From RYN-431 sp036388295 (GTDB lineage: Bacteria; Planctomycetota; Phycisphaerae; Tepidisphaerales; Tepidisphaeraceae), in the NCBI GenBank assembly GCA_036388295.1, contig DASVSC010000197.1, positions 1-33,104 on the forward strand: a DNA stretch of 33,104 bases, given 5' to 3'. The notes beneath the pieces are model-generated. The model was not told where the DNA came from. It was given only the letters and a program-made list of their open reading frames with translations, and searched no databases. Position numbers and translations under genes: made by a program. Below, piece by piece: positions 16,234 through 23,956 of the stretch (the first letter of the stretch is position 1; the number at the start of each line of letters is the position of its first letter).

Positions 16234-16952
16234 CGCGAACCCGACACTTCGCACGGGGCCTTCTCCTTCTGCTCGCCGGCTGTGCGGCCAAGCCGGACCC
16301 GATTCCGCGGTACGCCACGATGGAGGCCGACGCGTCGCTCGCCGTGCTGCGTCAGCGTGCGGCCGCGCTGCAAAACGTGCGCGGCGAGGCGACGCTGAAG
16401 CTGACCGATGCGAAAGGCCAGACCGTCAGCCTGGACGCCGCGTTCGTCCTCGACCCGCCCGGCCGCTGCCGTCTTCGCGCATGGAAGTTCGGCCAAGCCG
16501 TGTTCGACCTGACGCTCGACGGCGAACGGGCGTGGGCTTATCTGCCGCGCGACGAGGCCAAGCCTGCCGCGCCCGGCTTGCGCCAGGCCGTCGGCCGCTG
16601 GCTGACCCTGCTCGGTGGCGGCGAACACGCCTTCGACGGCGACGCACGAACCGTCGGCAACACAATCGTCATCCGCCGCACCGAACCCGACACGACCACG
16701 CTGGAGATCATCATCGACCGCCCGACTCTGACGCCGCGCACGTACCGCGTGCGAAGCGACGACAACGTCGAGCGCTTCCGCTTGGAACTGTCCGACTACC
16801 GCGTCGCCAATGATGGCCAGCTCTGGCCGATGACGATCCGGGCCGTCAGCGCCACGGGCACGGTCGAAGTGCTGAGCCGCGACGTCGAAATGAATACCGA
16901 CATCGACGCCGGCGCGTTCAAGCCGCCGGCCCGAGCGGAAGCGCTGCCGTGA
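16230..16952 (+). CDS. LolA/LolB-fold lipoprotein
   Basis: A 240-residue lipoprotein: the signal peptide ends LLLLLAGC, with Cys at residue 18 as the lipidation site. The body (LRQRAAALQNVRGEATLKLTD, DPPGRCRLRAWKFGQAVFDLTLDGERAWAYLP) has the curved beta-sheet pattern of LolA/LolB and DUF4292 proteins. Aryl-polyene clusters commonly include a small lipoprotein of this kind beside LolA and MMPL genes. The mature residue after Cys is Ala, not Asp, which favours outer-membrane sorting. The GTG start overlaps the ligase stop, and its own stop overlaps the exporter's GTG. I infer an outer-membrane acceptor for the product. Confidence 0.8.
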   Translation: MTRTRHFARGLLLLLAGCAAKPDPIPRYATMEADASLAVLRQRAAALQNVRGEATLKLTDAKGQTVSLDAAFVLDPPGRCRLRAWKFGQAVFDLTLDGERAWAYLPRDEAKPAAPGLRQAVGRWLTLLGGGEHAFDGDARTVGNTIVIRRTEPDTTTLEIIIDRPTLTPRTYRVRSDDNVERFRLELSDYRVANDGQLWPMTIRAVSATGTVEVLSRDVEMNTDIDAGAFKPPARAEALP

Positions 16953-19399
16953 GCAAACCTCGTCCGCGTTGGCCAATCGTCGTCATCGCAATCGCCCTGC
17001 TGCTGACGGCGCTGGCGGCATGGAGCGTCACGCGGTTGCGGCCCGAAAGCTCGCTGGAGGGCATGCTCGACCCCGCCGACCCGGCCACCGCCGCCATGGG
17101 CCGGGTGATGGCCAACTTCCCGCTGGCCGAAGAACTGCTGGTGCTGGTGTCGCTGACGGGCGAAGACGACCCGGCGAAGCTGACCGATTTCGCCGGCCGA
17201 TTGCAGGCCGCCCTGGCGGCCGAGGCGTCGACGCTGGTGCGGGCGACGCGCTGGAAGGCCGGCGATTCGGCGCGGGCGTTCGTTCAGGACGTCATGGCCC
17301 CCGCCGGGCTGCTGTATTTAGACGACGCACAACTCGCCGCCGCCGAACAGCGCCTGACGCCGGACGGCATGCGTCAGCAACTCGGACGCAGCGCCGCCAT
17401 GTTAAGCGTCCCCGGCCCCGCCGCCGGTGGGCTGGCCAAGGCGCTCGCGCAAGACCCGCTGCGCTTGCACGAGTTCTTCGTCGACGCCCTGAAATCCGCC
17501 GGTCTGCCCGCGACGGCCGTCGGCGGCGGCGACGCCTTCTTCACCGCCGACGGCCGCGGCCTGCTCGTCCGCATTGAAGGCGCGCGGCCGCCGGGCGATT
17601 TGGCGTTTTCCGTCGAACTGACGGATGCCGTGCGCCGCGTGGCCGACCGCCTGAACACCGGCGGGCTGCGGGTCGATCTGAGCGGTGCGTACGCCATCGC
17701 CGCGCACAATTCGACGGTCATCAAACGTGATTCGATCGAAAGCACCGTCGTCAGCGTCGTCGCCCTCGCGTTGCTATTCGGCTTGCTCTACCGACGGCCG
17801 GTGCGGGTTTTTTCGCTGGCGTTCGTGCCGGTGGCGATGGGGCTGGTGTGGGGCTTCGGGCTGTACGCGTGCTTCAAGTCCACCGTCACGCCGCTGGCGG
17901 CCGTCATCGGCGGCGTGCTGGGCGGCGTGGGCATCGATTACCCGGTTCACCTGATGGCGCATCGACGCGAGAACGAAACGCCGCTCGGCACCACGCGGCG
18001 GATGTTCGCGCCGCTGCTGGCCGCGTGGCTGACGTCGGCCGTCGGGTTCGCGGCGGTGTTGTGGTCGCCGCTGCGCGTGCTGCGCGATTTCGCGCTCATC
18101 GGCTCACTCGGGTTGATTGGCGCGTGGGTCGCCACGATGACGCTGCTGCCGGCCTTGCTCACGCTGCTGGGCGACCGAACCACGGGCGTGGCCGCCACGC
18201 GCGGCCGGCCGGCGGCGCGGCTGTGGCCCCTGGTGGCGTGGCGGCCGGCGGTGCTGGTGCGCGGCGGATTGATCGTCGTGCTGCTCACCATCGCCGCGGC
18301 GATTTTCGCGTCACGCGGATTGAAGGAAGACCCCGACCTCACCGGCCTGCACCCACGGCCGAACCCGCCGCTGGAGACGCTGAGCGACATCGACCGCCGC
18401 ATGGGCGGCGGCGGCGGGTCGTTCGTGCTTCACTTGCGCTCGACCGAGGATGACGCCCTGCTGCGATTGGCATGGCGGGCGCGGCGCGCGCTGGCCGGCA
18501 GTGAGGCCGTGAAAGGTTTGTTCGGTCCCGCGTCGCTGCTGCCCGACCCGGACGTCGCCGCCCGGCGCATCGCCATGCCGCGCGACACGGCCGCCGTCGT
18601 GGCCGACTTCAGAACGGCCGTGGCCGACAGCGCATTCGACGACGACGCCTTCGACGCTTACGCCGCGTTCCTGCCGAAATTGCTGCGGCCGCAGGCGTCG
18701 CCGGGGATTAACGATCTGCGGCGTTACCCTGATCTGGCCCAGACAATGCTGCCGCGCACGGCGGGTCTGAGCGAAGCGACGATCGCCCTGTTCCCCGCGC
18801 GTGAGCCGACAACGCCCGCCGACGTGAGCGCGACCGTGGCCGCCGTGCGCGAACGGCTAAGCGGCATCGACGGCATCACGCTCACCGGCATGGCGGTGCT
18901 GGCCCACGACACCCGCGCGGCCGTGCGCCGCGACGCGCCGCGTGTGGCGCTAACCGCACTGGGAGCAATCGTGCTGCTGCTGGTCGTCCATTTCCGCTCG
19001 TTCACTTTGGCGTTGCTCACGGTGCTGCCGACGCTGTTCAGCTTCGCCTGCGTACTGCTGGCGATGCGTTTGTTCGACTTCGGCCTGAACGCGGTCAACC
19101 TGGTGATGTTCCCGCTGCTGCTGGGCATCACGGTCGACTACGGCATCTTCGCCACCGACGTGCTGCGCCCCGGCGTGCGCGACACGGCCACGGAGCGCTT
19201 CCTGGCCGCCACGACGGCGCTGTTGGCCTGCGTGGCGACGACGCTGATCGGCTTCGGCTCACTGGTCACCACGGCCGTGCCGGCGGTACGTTCGCTCGGA
19301 TGGCTGATCAATGTCGGGCTCGCCGCGTGCCTGATCGCGGCACTGTTCGTCCTCTGGCCGGTGACGCTGCGCCTGGCGCTAAAGCGAGGGAAACTGTGA
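16949..19399 (+). CDS. MMPL/RND-superfamily lipid exporter
   Basis: An 816-residue inner-membrane transporter with 12 predicted membrane segments: one at residues 9-26, a large periplasmic loop, a bundle of five including GGVLGGVGIDYPVHLMAHRR, one at about 430-450, a second large loop, then the last five with LGITVDYGIFATDV. This duplicated layout and the GIDY/TVDY motifs are typical of the MMPL family, which exports lipids, siderophores or pigments using the proton gradient. GTG start overlaps the lipoprotein stop; its own stop overlaps the next gene. In aryl-polyene and xanthomonadin clusters the equivalent gene is the presumed exporter of the finished pigment lipid. Confidence 0.92.
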   Translation: MSKPRPRWPIVVIAIALLLTALAAWSVTRLRPESSLEGMLDPADPATAAMGRVMANFPLAEELLVLVSLTGEDDPAKLTDFAGRLQAALAAEASTLVRATRWKAGDSARAFVQDVMAPAGLLYLDDAQLAAAEQRLTPDGMRQQLGRSAAMLSVPGPAAGGLAKALAQDPLRLHEFFVDALKSAGLPATAVGGGDAFFTADGRGLLVRIEGARPPGDLAFSVELTDAVRRVADRLNTGGLRVDLSGAYAIAAHNSTVIKRDSIESTVVSVVALALLFGLLYRRPVRVFSLAFVPVAMGLVWGFGLYACFKSTVTPLAAVIGGVLGGVGIDYPVHLMAHRRENETPLGTTRRMFAPLLAAWLTSAVGFAAVLWSPLRVLRDFALIGSLGLIGAWVATMTLLPALLTLLGDRTTGVAATRGRPAARLWPLVAWRPAVLVRGGLIVVLLTIAAAIFASRGLKEDPDLTGLHPRPNPPLETLSDIDRRMGGGGGSFVLHLRSTEDDALLRLAWRARRALAGSEAVKGLFGPASLLPDPDVAARRIAMPRDTAAVVADFRTAVADSAFDDDAFDAYAAFLPKLLRPQASPGINDLRRYPDLAQTMLPRTAGLSEATIALFPAREPTTPADVSATVAAVRERLSGIDGITLTGMAVLAHDTRAAVRRDAPRVALTALGAIVLLLVVHFRSFTLALLTVLPTLFSFACVLLAMRLFDFGLNAVNLVMFPLLLGITVDYGIFATDVLRPGVRDTATERFLAATTALLACVATTLIGFGSLVTTAVPAVRSLGWLINVGLAACLIAALFVLWPVTLRLALKRGKL

Positions 19400-20973
19400 G
19401 CTATCCGAGGCACGGCCCGCTTCAGCGGGCCTGTAACACGATCGCGCGCCCGCTGAACAGACCCGCTGAAGCGGGCCGTGCCTTGCTGGTGGTCTTGCTG
19501 TTGTTCTGCACTGGTTGCGCGATGGCCCCGCGGGAACGATTGTCGTTCCCCACCCAGCCGCTGACCGACGACGGCCGCACGCGGTGGTACGACACCGACA
19601 GCAACGGCCGTGCGGATTTCGCGATCGTCAACAACAGTCCCTTGTCCCCGGACACGCGGGCGGCGGAACTTCTCTACGACGACGACCAGGACGGCCACCC
19701 CGATCGCCGCTACGCGGCCGATGCCTACGCCAATAACCCGGCGGTGCCGCACGTCGTGCTGCTGCTGGATTCGATCCCGTTCCACGTCATGCAGGAACGC
19801 TATGCCGCCGGCGACTTTCGGTTCCTGAACGCGCCGCAGAAGACGATCGCGCCGTTCCCGTCGCTGACGGAAATCTGCTACGGCGAGATCCTGGGCGCGC
19901 CGCCGCTGCCGACGGTGATTGATACGCAGTACGACCCGCGCCTGGGCAAACGTCGCAGCGACCTGTGGCAGCGCGTCCGTGGCGACCGCCAGCCGTGGGA
20001 GCGGCGCTTAACCTATTCGGCCAGCTACGCCGAGCACGGGCTGACGTTCCTCGACCCGCGCGCCTGGTACGCGGCCGAGCTGTCGCGGTGCAAGCGGGCG
20101 ATCGACGACTCGCCGCAACGGCTGACGTTCGTCTACACCGCCAGCGCCGCCGCCATGGTCTGCAAGTTCGGCCGGGCGGGCGCGGAGGAAGTGCTCGACG
20201 GCGCTCGGCAACTGTGCCTGCAATTGATCCACGAACGGCGCGGCGCGATTAACATCACCGTCATGGCCGACCACGGGCACAACCTGATGCCGTCGAAGAA
20301 CGTAGACTTCGCCCCGTTGCTGACGAAGAGCAGTTTTCGTTTGGCGGATTCAGTCAAGACGCCGCAGGACGTGGTGCTGAGCATGAACGGCCTGGTCACC
20401 TGCGCGCTGCTGCACACGCCCCGCCCCGCCGCCGTGGCGACGGCCCTGCTGCGGCACGAAGGGGTCGACTTGGCGATGTACAAGGACAGCAACGACCGAG
20501 TCATTGTCCGCGGCCCGAACGGCACGGCCGCGATCCGGCAGACCGGCGGCCGGTATTACGCGTACGAACCCGTCCAGGGCGACGTGCTGAATTACGCCGC
20601 GACGGTCGCTCGGCTTAAAGCAACGGGTGCGACGGACGCCAACGGCTACGCAGACGAAGACGCCTGGTTCGAGGTCACGCGCGACCACGACTGGCCGAAC
20701 GCCCCCGCCCGCATCTGGGAGGCGTTCCACCGCCAGACCGTTTCGCCGCCGAGCCTGATGCTGTCATTGAAAGACGACTATTACTGCGGCAAGCCCGAGT
20801 ACGAACGATTCATCAAAATGGCCAGTTCGCACGGCGGGCTGAACCAGATCAACTGCGCCTCGTTCGTCATCAGCAGCACGCCGCACTTCAGCCGAACGGT
20901 GCCACACCGGCGGATTCTGGAAGATTTGATGACCTACGGCACACCCACGCCGACGCCGCCGGTGGTGCGTTGA
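19396..20973 (+). CDS. alkaline-phosphatase-superfamily lipoprotein
   Basis: A 525-residue protein with a probable lipidation site in LLLFCTGC (Cys near residue 38). The fold of nucleotide pyrophosphatases/phosphonoacetate hydrolases is suggested by VVLLLDSIPF (D125, S126 as metal ligand and nucleophile), MADHGHN (D292, H293) and SSHGGLN (H479), the expected metal-ligand spacing. Residues 55-90 contain an Asp-rich calcium-loop-like stretch (DTDSNGRADFAIV, DDDQDGHPD). GTG 19396 has GAGGG five bases upstream and overlaps the exporter stop. The signal peptide includes residues encoded by a palindromic repeat. It may cleave or transfer phospho-groups on a lipid or sugar in the periplasm. No closer function is recognisable. 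Confidence 0.68.
   Translation: MSYPRHGPLQRACNTIARPLNRPAEAGRALLVVLLLFCTGCAMAPRERLSFPTQPLTDDGRTRWYDTDSNGRADFAIVNNSPLSPDTRAAELLYDDDQDGHPDRRYAADAYANNPAVPHVVLLLDSIPFHVMQERYAAGDFRFLNAPQKTIAPFPSLTEICYGEILGAPPLPTVIDTQYDPRLGKRRSDLWQRVRGDRQPWERRLTYSASYAEHGLTFLDPRAWYAAELSRCKRAIDDSPQRLTFVYTASAAAMVCKFGRAGAEEVLDGARQLCLQLIHERRGAINITVMADHGHNLMPSKNVDFAPLLTKSSFRLADSVKTPQDVVLSMNGLVTCALLHTPRPAAVATALLRHEGVDLAMYKDSNDRVIVRGPNGTAAIRQTGGRYYAYEPVQGDVLNYAATVARLKATGATDANGYADEDAWFEVTRDHDWPNAPARIWEAFHRQTVSPPSLMLSLKDDYYCGKPEYERFIKMASSHGGLNQINCASFVISSTPHFSRTVPHRRILEDLMTYGTPTPTPPVVR
19409..19482. repeat. Family E palindromic repeat, paired copy E1
   Basis: Perfect 21-base arms (19409-19429 and 19462-19482; core CCCGCTGAAGCGGGCCGTG) flank a 32-base spacer. 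It is translated as residues 5-29 of the lipoprotein above. A single arm recurs at 22969-22990. Confidence 0.9.
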
Positions 20974-21638
20974 ACGAGAACGCGATACGCGAGCGAACCT
21001 GGCTGGGCGACGTCTACCGCCGCGGCCGCACCGGCGACGGCCGCTACGCGCTGACGTTCGACGACGGCCCGCTGCCGGGCGCGACGGACGCGATTCTGGA
21101 TCATCTCAAGGCGTGCGGCGCACCGGCGACGTTCTTCGTCATCGGCCGTCTCGCCGAGCAGTGGCCGGATGTGGTGAAGCGGATGCACGCCGAGGGTCAC
21201 GTTGTCGCCAATCACACCTGGGACCATTGGCGTCACGCGATGTGGCGCGGGCCGTGGTACTGGCACCGGCAGATCGAACGAACGGACGCGGTCATCGAAA
21301 AGTTGATCGGCCGACGCCCCGCCTTGTTTCGGCCGCCGCTGGGCGTGCGCACGCCGGTGAACACGCGCGTGCTGCGTCAGACCGGCCATGCGTGCGTGAT
21401 GTGGACGCGCCGCTCGCTCGACGGCGTTCGGACGACGGCCGAGCGGATCGAGCGGCGTCTGGTCGCCACCGCCGCCGACGGCGACGTGCTGGTCCTGCAC
21501 GACGGCCGCGAGCCGGCGTCGAGGCGCGACCCGACGCCGACGATCGACGCCCTGCCGCGCGTCATCGCCGCCTTCCGCCAGCGCGGCCTGCGGCCGGCGG
21601 CACTGGACGCATTGCTGGGCGTCGCGGCATATCGCTAA
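20970..21638 (+). CDS. NodB-type polysaccharide deacetylase
   Basis: Carbohydrate esterase family 4 enzymes remove N- or O-acetyl groups from sugars using a metal. The five motifs are visible: TFDDGP (residues 29-34; D31 base, D32 ligand), H82-TWD-H86 (metal ligands), RPPLG, the fourth-motif region around VMWTRRSLDG, and LVLHDG. It has 222 residues and no signal peptide, so it may act in the cytoplasm or use a non-classical anchor. The start is TTG 20970, overlapping the previous stop (TTGA); no ATG or GTG lies in frame nearby. As the last gene of the run it may trim the sugar of a glycosylated product, but it could equally act on peptidoglycan or an exopolysaccharide. Confidence 0.87.
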   Translation: MNENAIRERTWLGDVYRRGRTGDGRYALTFDDGPLPGATDAILDHLKACGAPATFFVIGRLAEQWPDVVKRMHAEGHVVANHTWDHWRHAMWRGPWYWHRQIERTDAVIEKLIGRRPALFRPPLGVRTPVNTRVLRQTGHACVMWTRRSLDGVRTTAERIERRLVATAADGDVLVLHDGREPASRRDPTPTIDALPRVIAAFRQRGLRPAALDALLGVAAYR

Positions 21639-21660
21639 GACGCGTTTGATCGCGACCGCG

Positions 21661-21701
21661 GCATTGTTGTAGGGCGGGCACTGCCCGCCCTACAACAATG
21701 C
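21661..21701. terminator. Family C single palindrome C3, bidirectional terminator candidate
   Basis: A perfect 41-base palindrome with 20-base arms and a single central C. It sits between two convergent genes, where termination from both sides is expected. Its core is the single-arm form of the paired repeats at 6941 and 8807. Confidence 0.7.
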
Positions 21702-21721
21702 CGTTCACGCCGATACGCAGG

Positions 21722-21766
21722 CGCTCTCCCTAACCCTCTCCCGTGAGCACAGGGGAAAGGGGAGCA
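21722..21766 (-). repeat. Family B half-repeat B3, degenerate
   Basis: CTCCCTAACCCTCTCCCGTG followed by an imperfect GGGGAAAGGGG arm. On the minus strand it encodes the last residues (PLSPVLTGEG) and the TAG stop of the glycosyltransferase. Confidence 0.8.
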
Positions 21767-22938
21767 GAAGGCTCGGCTTCTTTCGCACTCATGCGCAGCA
21801 CCAGTAGGCCGACCCCGTACGTCGCCGCCGCCAGCACGACGCCGCAGACGACGCCGCCGATTGTCCATTCCAGCGCGACACGGCGCAGGCATTCGATGTA
21901 GCCGATGCGGCGCGGGTCGATGTCTGCGGTCGACAGGATCTCCCCGTGCAGCAGCCAATGCCCGACGCCGATGGCCAGGGCGATCAGCACCGGCCCCAGC
22001 GGCGGCGTCGACGCGTGCGAGCCGGCGATCACCGCCAGCGGCTGCAATCGCAGTTTCTTCGCGGCCGCGACGCTGAGCACGGTCTGCAATCCGTACAGCG
22101 GCAGGTTGGCGATCAGCACGCCGACCGACACCGCGGCCGCCAGACGCCGACGTTCGTGCGGGCTCGTTCGCGCCGCCCGCCACGCGGCGGCCGGGTTCAG
22201 CCACCGGACGGCGGCGGTCGTGAGCAGCGGCACGTGCAGCGCCCCGAGACGCACCGAATCGGCCCAGGGCCGGAAGTGCGACACACGCCCGCCGTCGACT
22301 TCGTACACGCACCGCACGTTCGCCTGCACGAACGGCACGCCGGCCCAGGCGCAGCGCGTCAGGACTTCGGTCTCGTACCCGTAGCGCCCGCTCCGGACGC
22401 GGAACCGGCCCAGCACGTCTAACGGGTACACGCGCAGCCCGCACTGGCTGTCGGCCACGCGCTGGCCGCTTTCCCAACGCACCAGCGTGTTTGCGGCCCA
22501 GCGGCCCAGGCGGTTGACCGGCGGGTAGCCGCGCGTCGCCACGTCACGGACGCCCAGCACCAGCGCAGACGGGTTCGCTTCCGTCAGGGCGACAAGTGTG
22601 GGCAAGTCGGCCGGGTCGTGTTGGGCGTCGGTGTCGATGGTGGCGGCGTGCGTGTAGCCGAGCTGCGTCGCGTGGCGAAAGCCACTCTGCAGGGCGGCGG
22701 CCTTGCCTTGGTTTTTCGCGTGGGTGACGACCACGATGCGGTCGCCGAAGTCCGCCAGCACGCCGGCAGTGCCATCGGTCGCGCCGTCGTTGACCACGAT
22801 CACCGGCAGGCCGGTCGCCAGCACGGCTTCGATCACGCCTGTCAGCGTGCGGGCGTTGTCGAACGTCGGGGCGACGACGCAGGCGCGGACGGGCAAGGAT
22901 GAGTCGGGAGACGTGTTGAAGTCTTCGTTGGGCGGCAC
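21730..22938 (-). CDS. GT2 glycosyltransferase with C-terminal DUF2062 membrane domain
   Basis: Residues 15-235 are a GT-A glycosyltransferase of the dolichyl-phosphate mannosyltransferase type: CVVAPTFDNARTL, VIVVNDGATDGT, THAKNQGKAAALQSGF and the metal-binding IDTDAQHDPAD. Residues from about 265 form a DUF2062 domain with several membrane helices (VSVGVLIANLPLYGLQTVLS and following). It probably transfers a sugar from a nucleotide sugar to a membrane lipid. The GTG start at 22938 has no strong Shine-Dalgarno. The C-terminus and stop come from a repeat. GT2-DUF2062 proteins appear beside aryl-polyene-type clusters in various bacteria, so it may belong to the upstream run although convergent to it. 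Confidence 0.86.
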   Translation of the reverse strand: MPPNEDFNTSPDSSLPVRACVVAPTFDNARTLTGVIEAVLATGLPVIVVNDGATDGTAGVLADFGDRIVVVTHAKNQGKAAALQSGFRHATQLGYTHAATIDTDAQHDPADLPTLVALTEANPSALVLGVRDVATRGYPPVNRLGRWAANTLVRWESGQRVADSQCGLRVYPLDVLGRFRVRSGRYGYETEVLTRCAWAGVPFVQANVRCVYEVDGGRVSHFRPWADSVRLGALHVPLLTTAAVRWLNPAAAWRAARTSPHERRRLAAAVSVGVLIANLPLYGLQTVLSVAAAKKLRLQPLAVIAGSHASTPPLGPVLIALAIGVGHWLLHGEILSTADIDPRRIGYIECLRRVALEWTIGGVVCGVVLAAATYGVGLLVLRMSAKEAEPSAPLSPVLTGEG

Positions 22939-22968
22939 GGGCGTGAGAAGTTGTACCCGGTTTGATAG

Positions 22969-22990
22969 GCCCGCTGAAGCGGGGCTTGCC
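22969..22990. repeat. Family E single arm E2
   Basis: CCCGCTGAAGCGGGG with flanks like the arms at 19409-19482. It lies between divergent GT2 and ubiE-like genes (22939-23057), where no gene is seen. Confidence 0.7.
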
Positions 22991-23022
22991 GTACGCGTTT
23001 AAGAATCTGCGCGTCCGTGCCG

Positions 23023-23051
23023 CTGACACCCACGCCGCCGTCGGCTACCTT
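23023..23051 (+). promoter_or_regulatory. candidate leaderless promoter of the UbiE/MenG gene
   Basis: CTGACA (23023-23028) and TACCTT (23046-23051) are 17 bases apart; the -10 box ends six bases before ATG 23058, which lacks a Shine-Dalgarno. Confidence 0.55.
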
Positions 23052-23057
23052 TTCGCG

Positions 23058-23801
23058 ATGCCCACGGCCGCCCTGCCGCCACACCCGGACTTGCCCCACT
23101 ACGACCGCGACGCCGGCCGGAAGCGTCAGTTCCTGCGCGACCTCTTCGATGACACCGCCGCCGACTACGACCGCGTCGAAAACGCCATGGCCCTGGGCAG
23201 CGGCCGGTGGTACCGGCGGCAGGCGCTGAAGCGCGCGGGGCTCGGCGAAGGCCAAGGCGTGTGCGACGTCGCCGTCGGCACCGGGCTGGTGGCCCGCGAG
23301 GCCCTGCGGCTGGTCGGGCCGAACGGTTCCGTTCTGGGCGTCGACCCGAGCGCCGGCATGTTGGGCCGCGCGCGGGCGGCGCTGGGCATCAATGCCGTAA
23401 TGGGCGTGGCCGAGCAGTTGCCGCTGGCGGACGCTTCATTCGATTTCGTGTCCATGGGCTACGCCCTGCGTCACGTCGGCGATTTGCGCTCGGCGTTCGG
23501 CGAGTTCGCCCGCGTGCTGAAGCCGGGCGGCCGCGTTTGCGTTCTGGAAATCGCCCGCCCCGACGGCCGCGTCGGCCGCGGGCTGATGGCGGCGTACTTC
23601 CGCGGCGTGCTGCCGGTGCTGAGCCGCATCGCCGGCCGGCGTCGGCAGACGCGATCGCTGTGGCGCTATTACTGGGACACGATCGAACAGTGCGTGCCGG
23701 GCACGGTCATCATGGACGCGATGCGCGACAGCGGATTCGTGGACGTGAAGCGGCGTACCGAACTCGGAATGTTCGCGGAATACACCGGAGCGAAGGCGTA
23801 A
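23058..23801 (+). CDS. ubiE: UbiE/MenG-type quinone C-methyltransferase
   Basis: SAM-dependent enzyme that methylates demethylmenaquinone or a ubiquinone precursor. The 247 residues follow the family from RKRQFLRDLFDDTAADYDRVENAMALGSGRWYRRQ, through the SAM loop CDVAVGTGLVAREAL and VLGVDPSAGML, to GYALRHVGDLRSAFGEFARVLKPGGRVCVLEIARP, the UbiE signature region. The usual LNDLMSFGLHRLWK is here VENAMALGSGRWYRR, so it is a divergent member. The ATG at 23058 has a TACCTT box six bases before it. It stands outside the overlapping run, so I treat it as respiratory quinone synthesis, though a methylating role on the aryl product cannot be excluded. Confidence 0.82.
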   Translation: MPTAALPPHPDLPHYDRDAGRKRQFLRDLFDDTAADYDRVENAMALGSGRWYRRQALKRAGLGEGQGVCDVAVGTGLVAREALRLVGPNGSVLGVDPSAGMLGRARAALGINAVMGVAEQLPLADASFDFVSMGYALRHVGDLRSAFGEFARVLKPGGRVCVLEIARPDGRVGRGLMAAYFRGVLPVLSRIAGRRRQTRSLWRYYWDTIEQCVPGTVIMDAMRDSGFVDVKRRTELGMFAEYTGAKA

Positions 23802-23820
23802 TCGATTTTGAAAGTGGCAG

Positions 23821-23939
23821 CTGGCTCCCTCTCCCGTTGTACTCAACGGGAGAGGGTTGGGGTGAGGGCGAACGTGGGCAACCTTACAATCGCCCCTCAC
23901 CCTAACCCTCTCCCGTGAGTACACGGGAGAGGGAACCAG
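23821..23939. repeat. Family B full-length double-hairpin repeat B4
   Basis: Two B half-units, each a hairpin with CTCTCCCG/CGGGAGAG arms followed by GGGTTGGGGTGAGGG or its complement, face each other over a central spacer of about 28 bases. The outer ends, CTGGCTCCCTCTCCCG and CGGGAGAGGGAACCAG, pair nearly perfectly. It lies between convergent genes and may terminate both. Confidence 0.88.
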
Positions 23940-23956
23940 AGTTCGACGCGTGTTCT

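Noticed and set aside
19300..19395. Earlier start for the phosphatase-like lipoprotein
   Set aside because: It would overlap the last MMPL helices; GTG 19396 has GAGGG in place and the four-base overlap seen across the run.
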